Under the pieces are notes generated by a model that did not search any database, was not told the DNA's origin, and saw nothing but the letters and a program-made list of their open reading frames with translations. From Nocardia tengchongensis (GTDB lineage Bacteria > Actinomycetota > Actinomycetes > Mycobacteriales > Mycobacteriaceae): a stretch of 64,000 nucleotides of DNA. The DNA lies in the NCBI RefSeq assembly GCF_018362975.1, contig NZ_CP074371.1, forward strand, positions 6,200,001 to 6,264,000, in the 5' to 3' direction. Position 1 is the first letter of the stretch. Every line of letters begins with the position of its first letter. Positions 61,371 to 64,000 of this stretch are shown here, piece after piece. A program made the position numbers and the translations under genes.

Positions 61371-62411
61371 CTACCTGCGCAGCCGCCGGCCCTGGGGCGA
61401 GGGCTCCGAACGCGCGAACTGGCCGGGGGTCTGGCCCTTCCAATCCCGGAAGGCCGTCGCGAACGCCGACACGCTGGTGTACCCGAGCCGGGTGGCCACC
61501 GCGTCCACGGTGAAACCGGTGGCCAGCAGCTCCTCGGCCAGCAGGCCCGTGGTCTCGCACGCCAGTTCACGGAAGGTGGTCCCCTCGTCGGCCAGCCGCC
61601 GGCGCAGGGTGCGCACGCTCATGTGCAGATCGGCCGCGATGGCCGCCTGATCGATGGCCCGGCCGTGGCGCATGAGCAGGGCGCGGACCTGACCGGCCAG
61701 CCCCACCCGGGCGCGGCGGCGTTCCACGGTCTCGGCGCACAGCTGCTCGTACTGGCGCCGCAGCATCGAATTCGCCTGCGGCATAGGGCGTCGCAGGTCG
61801 GCGGCGTCGAGGATCAGGACGTCGGCGGGCCGGTCGTAGGCGATGTCGCCGATGCCGAGCAGCACGCCGACCGCCTCGTAGACCGAGGCGTAGGGCAGCG
61901 TCAGCTCGAGGCGGCGCACCTGGATATCCCAGTTCAGCAGCTCACGCTGGATGATGCGCAGCGCCGCCAGGTCGCGTTCGATGGCGAAGCGGCGCAGGTG
62001 CGGCGGGACCGGGTCGGTGTCGAGAGTGACCAACACCCGATCCTGATCGTCGGCGATGCCGAATCGGCAGTAGGCGAACGACAACTCGGCGTGCCGCGCC
62101 CACAGCTCGGCCATCTCGCGCACGGTCGAGCAGCTGCTCATGGCGATGCCCAGGCTGCCCAGCATGCTCAGATGCACCGAAAAACCGGCCAGCAGGCCCA
62201 AACCCGGCTCGTCGCCGGTGGCGTCCAGGATATTCTCGATGAGCCGGAACTCCTGGGCGATATCGATCTCGATGTCCGGGTCGTCCAGATCGCCCTCACC
62301 GAGACCGGTCTCGGCCAGGGCGGCGGCTCTGGGCATCGCGCGGCTAGCGGCGAACTCGACCAGCACGGCAGCGCTGTGTATCGAACGGACACACCAGGAG
62401 TCGTCGAGCAT
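61371..62411 (-). CDS. AraC family transcriptional regulator
   Basis: 346 residues. An N-terminal ligand-type domain of the arabinose-binding-like class found in OruR/ArgR-type regulators (LAETGLGEGDLDDPDIEIDIAQEFRLIENIL, LGLLAGFSVHLSMLGSLGIAMSSCSTVREMAEL) is followed by an AraC HTH at about 245-335: DQAAIAADLHMSVRTLRRRLADEGTTFRELACETTGLLAEELLATGFTVDAVATRLGYTSVSAFATAFRDWKGQTPGQFAR. Such regulators respond to fatty or aromatic acids. It reads towards the SDR-kinase run with a 234-base gap and may control the island in addition to the TetR protein. Confidence 0.9.
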   Translation of the reverse strand: MLDDSWCVRSIHSAAVLVEFAASRAMPRAAALAETGLGEGDLDDPDIEIDIAQEFRLIENILDATGDEPGLGLLAGFSVHLSMLGSLGIAMSSCSTVREMAELWARHAELSFAYCRFGIADDQDRVLVTLDTDPVPPHLRRFAIERDLAALRIIQRELLNWDIQVRRLELTLPYASVYEAVGVLLGIGDIAYDRPADVLILDAADLRRPMPQANSMLRRQYEQLCAETVERRRARVGLAGQVRALLMRHGRAIDQAAIAADLHMSVRTLRRRLADEGTTFRELACETTGLLAEELLATGFTVDAVATRLGYTSVSAFATAFRDWKGQTPGQFARSEPSPQGRRLRR

Positions 62412-62757
62412 GTCGCAGATGATCTCCCATCCGGTCAGCCCGCCTGGTCCAATTGAGCAATTATTCAGCTAATTTCGAGCGGACTCGGGCGTGTCGCCCG
62501 CGCGCCCTCCTTCGCGGCCCCGCGCGGCGCCCGCGTCCCGCGCCGCCGCGGTGGCCCAATTCCGAAGAGGCGTGGCCCCGCACTACGCCCCGAGTCGCGC
62601 CGGACCCGCCCTAGCCTTGACCGCGTTGGCCGCTCGCCCTTGGCGGTCCGCACGGTTCCCCTGCGGGACCCGACGCTGTACCCGGCAAGACCCCTCGGCG
62701 GGCGCGGTACCCAACAGCCCATCCTGCCCGCCCGCCGAGGACCCGCCGCACCGATGC
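62412..62757. other. 346 bases without a supported gene
   Basis: The AraC promoter must lie near 62412-62475, which includes an AT-richer patch around 62450-62475. The rest to 62757 is very GC-rich with proline, arginine and glycine codons in every frame (for example 62465-62830 minus), has no consistent third-position bias, and I see no gene in it. Confidence 0.5.
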
Positions 62758-64000
62758 TCAGCGCACGTAGGACAGGATGCTCATCATGCCCGCCTCGCCG
62801 TGATAGGCGTTGTGGCAGTGCAGCATCCACTGACCGGGGTTGTCCGCGTCGAAGTCGACCTCGACGGTCTGCATGGGCGTCACGATGGAGGTGTCCTTGC
62901 GCGGGCCGGTGCCGTCACGGTTGACGACCTGGTAGGTGTGCCGTGCAGGTGCATGGGGTGGAACATCATCGACTGGTTGCGGAAGCGCAGCCGAATCCGT
63001 TGACCCTGGGAGACATTCAGCATGGCGTGGTCGGGTAGGCCTTGCCGTTGATGGTCCAGAGGTAGTTCTTCATGTCCGAACCGAGGGTGACGTCCAGGAT
63101 CTGGTCGGGCGTTCTGGCCGGTAGGCGCACCGGATCGGCGGAGCTCAGGCGGTCGGCGGTCAGTGGAGCGACCGCCAGTTCGGCCGGTTGCGCGTCGGCG
63201 GCGGGCGCGACACCTCCACCGGTGCGCACCAGGGCGAAGGCGCGGCCGTTCTTGCCTTCCGCTGCGGCTACCAGCGGGAAGACGCCGTCGGCCAGGTCGA
63301 CGATGGCGTCGTAGCGTTCACCCATGCCGATCAGCAGGCTCGCGGTGGTGATCGGCCGCACCGGGAAGCCGTCGGCGTGGGTGACCCGCAGCTGATGCCC
63401 GCCCAGCGCCATTCGGAACGCGGTGTCGGCGGCGGCGTTGATGATCCGCAGCCGCATGCGCTGACCCGGCCGGGCCGAGAACACCGTCGGGTCGGTGCCG
63501 AGTCTGCCGTTGATCAGGAAGTACGGGTAGGTGACATCACCGGTGTCGGAGCCGAGCGGTTGGTTCGGATCTGCGGACATGGACATGCCGCCGTGGTTCA
63601 TGCCCGACCCGCCCATGTTCATCCCGGCCATGCCCTTGTCCCGCAACCGCCGCAGCTCCTGATCGGGATCGCGGCCGTTCACGCCGTCGAGCCAATCATC
63701 GAGCACCACAACGGCTTCCACGTCGTAGTCGCGGCCGTCGGCTGGGTCCTCGACGATGAGCGGCGCGTACAGGCCGCGGTCCAGCTGCACCCCGACGTGC
63801 GGGTGGAAGAAGTAGGTACCCGGGTCCGGGCGGTGAACTCGTAGCGGAAAGCGCCGCCGGGCGCGATCTGCGGCTGCGTGACGTCGGGGACGCCGTCCAT
63901 GTCGTTGCGCAGGGCGATGCCGTGCCAGTGGACGGTGGTCGGAGCGGGCAGCGCGTTGGTGAAGTCGGCGCGCAGCACCTCACCCTTGGCGATACGGATC
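62758..64000 (-). pseudogene. multicopper oxidase, 5' end outside the window, three one-base frameshifts
   Basis: Reading back from the right edge: the first copper cluster HWHGIALRNDMDG, then a missing base near 63830 before PGTYFFHPHVGVQLDRGLYAPLIVEDP, then a central part with a Met-rich stretch MAGMNMGGSGMNHGGMSM, a missing base near 63033 before HAMLNVSQGQRIRLRFRNQSMMFHPMHLHG, and another near 62941 before HTYQVVNRDGTGPRK. The end has WMLHCHNAYHGEAGMMS, the Cys-His-Met ligands of the type 1 site, and stops at 62758. It is a three-domain oxidase of the CueO/CopA kind, probably exported, oxidising Cu(I) or a phenol with O2. The Met-rich loop suggests copper handling. Confidence 0.87.

Noticed and set aside
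62465..62830. Open frames in the GC-rich stretch between the AraC gene and the multicopper oxidase gene
   Set aside because: No frame shows consistent third-position bias or a recognisable domain, and the right part overlaps the real end of the oxidase gene.
1..64000. tRNA, rRNA or riboswitch genes
   Set aside because: I looked in the intergenic regions for cloverleaf arms and known riboswitch cores and saw none; a covariance-model search would be needed to be certain.

Overview
The window is high-GC actinobacterial DNA, most likely from Nocardia or a close mycolic-acid relative (Rhodococcus, Mycobacterium). The pointers are the dense, strongly GC-biased codons, frequent GTG starts, a 13E12/DUF222 HNH protein, a GTP-type PEP carboxykinase, DUF5313, a cutinase-like secreted protein, an L,D-transpeptidase lipoprotein, an ECF41 (SigJ-type) sigma factor, and a glnA4-GATase-aldC-SDR operon with the gene order of Mycobacterium tuberculosis Rv2860c-Rv2857c. 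I see no rRNA, tRNA, CRISPR array, prophage or insertion sequence. The genus is an inference.

Layout. 1-337: end of an ABC solute-binding protein gene. 347-4202 (minus): pckG, a SulP anion transporter and DUF5313, tightly coupled. 4297-5948: an ArsR regulator divergent from an alpha/beta hydrolase, then YjdM. 5957-9661: an exported agmatine-deiminase-like lipoprotein, small genes around a LexA-type box, a GtrA protein, a SnoaL-like protein and a truncated LysR gene. 9751-11412: ECF41 sigma factor with its own promoter motif, then an SDR. 11577-15276: allophanate hydrolase, biuret-hydrolase-like cysteine hydrolase and an NCS2-like permease, read as a biuret/triuret nitrogen operon. 15520-20340: cslA-glxA plus a convergent GH6 lipoprotein, the Streptomyces-type beta-glucan synthesis and copper-radical-oxidase set. 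20431-28082: tandem-HTH MerR regulator divergent from an erythromycin esterase homologue, a family A DNA polymerase-like protein, SDR, epoxide hydrolase, TetR, and a NYN/PIN protein.

28189-31772: four coupled genes for extracytoplasmic YtkA/FixH-like proteins around a polytopic membrane protein with a duplicated W-D-x2-W-H...P-H motif. I could not assign this set to a known system. 31888-33360: HNH protein. 33658-39423: gamma-glutamylation amine-catabolism operon and an APC permease. 39618-47182: methyltransferase, a two-component system next to an ABC-2 exporter, secreted proteins, a universal stress protein and a MmyB-like regulator. 47765-52115: a large LuxR-type ATPase regulator, DUF4232 and an L,D-transpeptidase. 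52141-62411: a lipid or hydroxy-acid catabolic island (TetR, MDR reductase, acyl-CoA dehydrogenase, truncated beta-lactamase-like esterase, acyl-CoA synthetase, APH-like kinase, MaoC, quinone oxidoreductase, SDR, AraC). 62758-64000: most of a multicopper oxidase gene whose 5' end lies outside the window.

A striking property is that ten genes are broken by twelve single-base frameshifts, and every one is a one-base loss, often beside a C or G run. This looks more like systematic undercalling in the assembly than gene decay, so the frameshifted genes are described here as reconstructed. Two other genes (a LysR regulator and a beta-lactamase-family esterase) have lost large internal segments in frame. 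Those are more likely real rearrangements.
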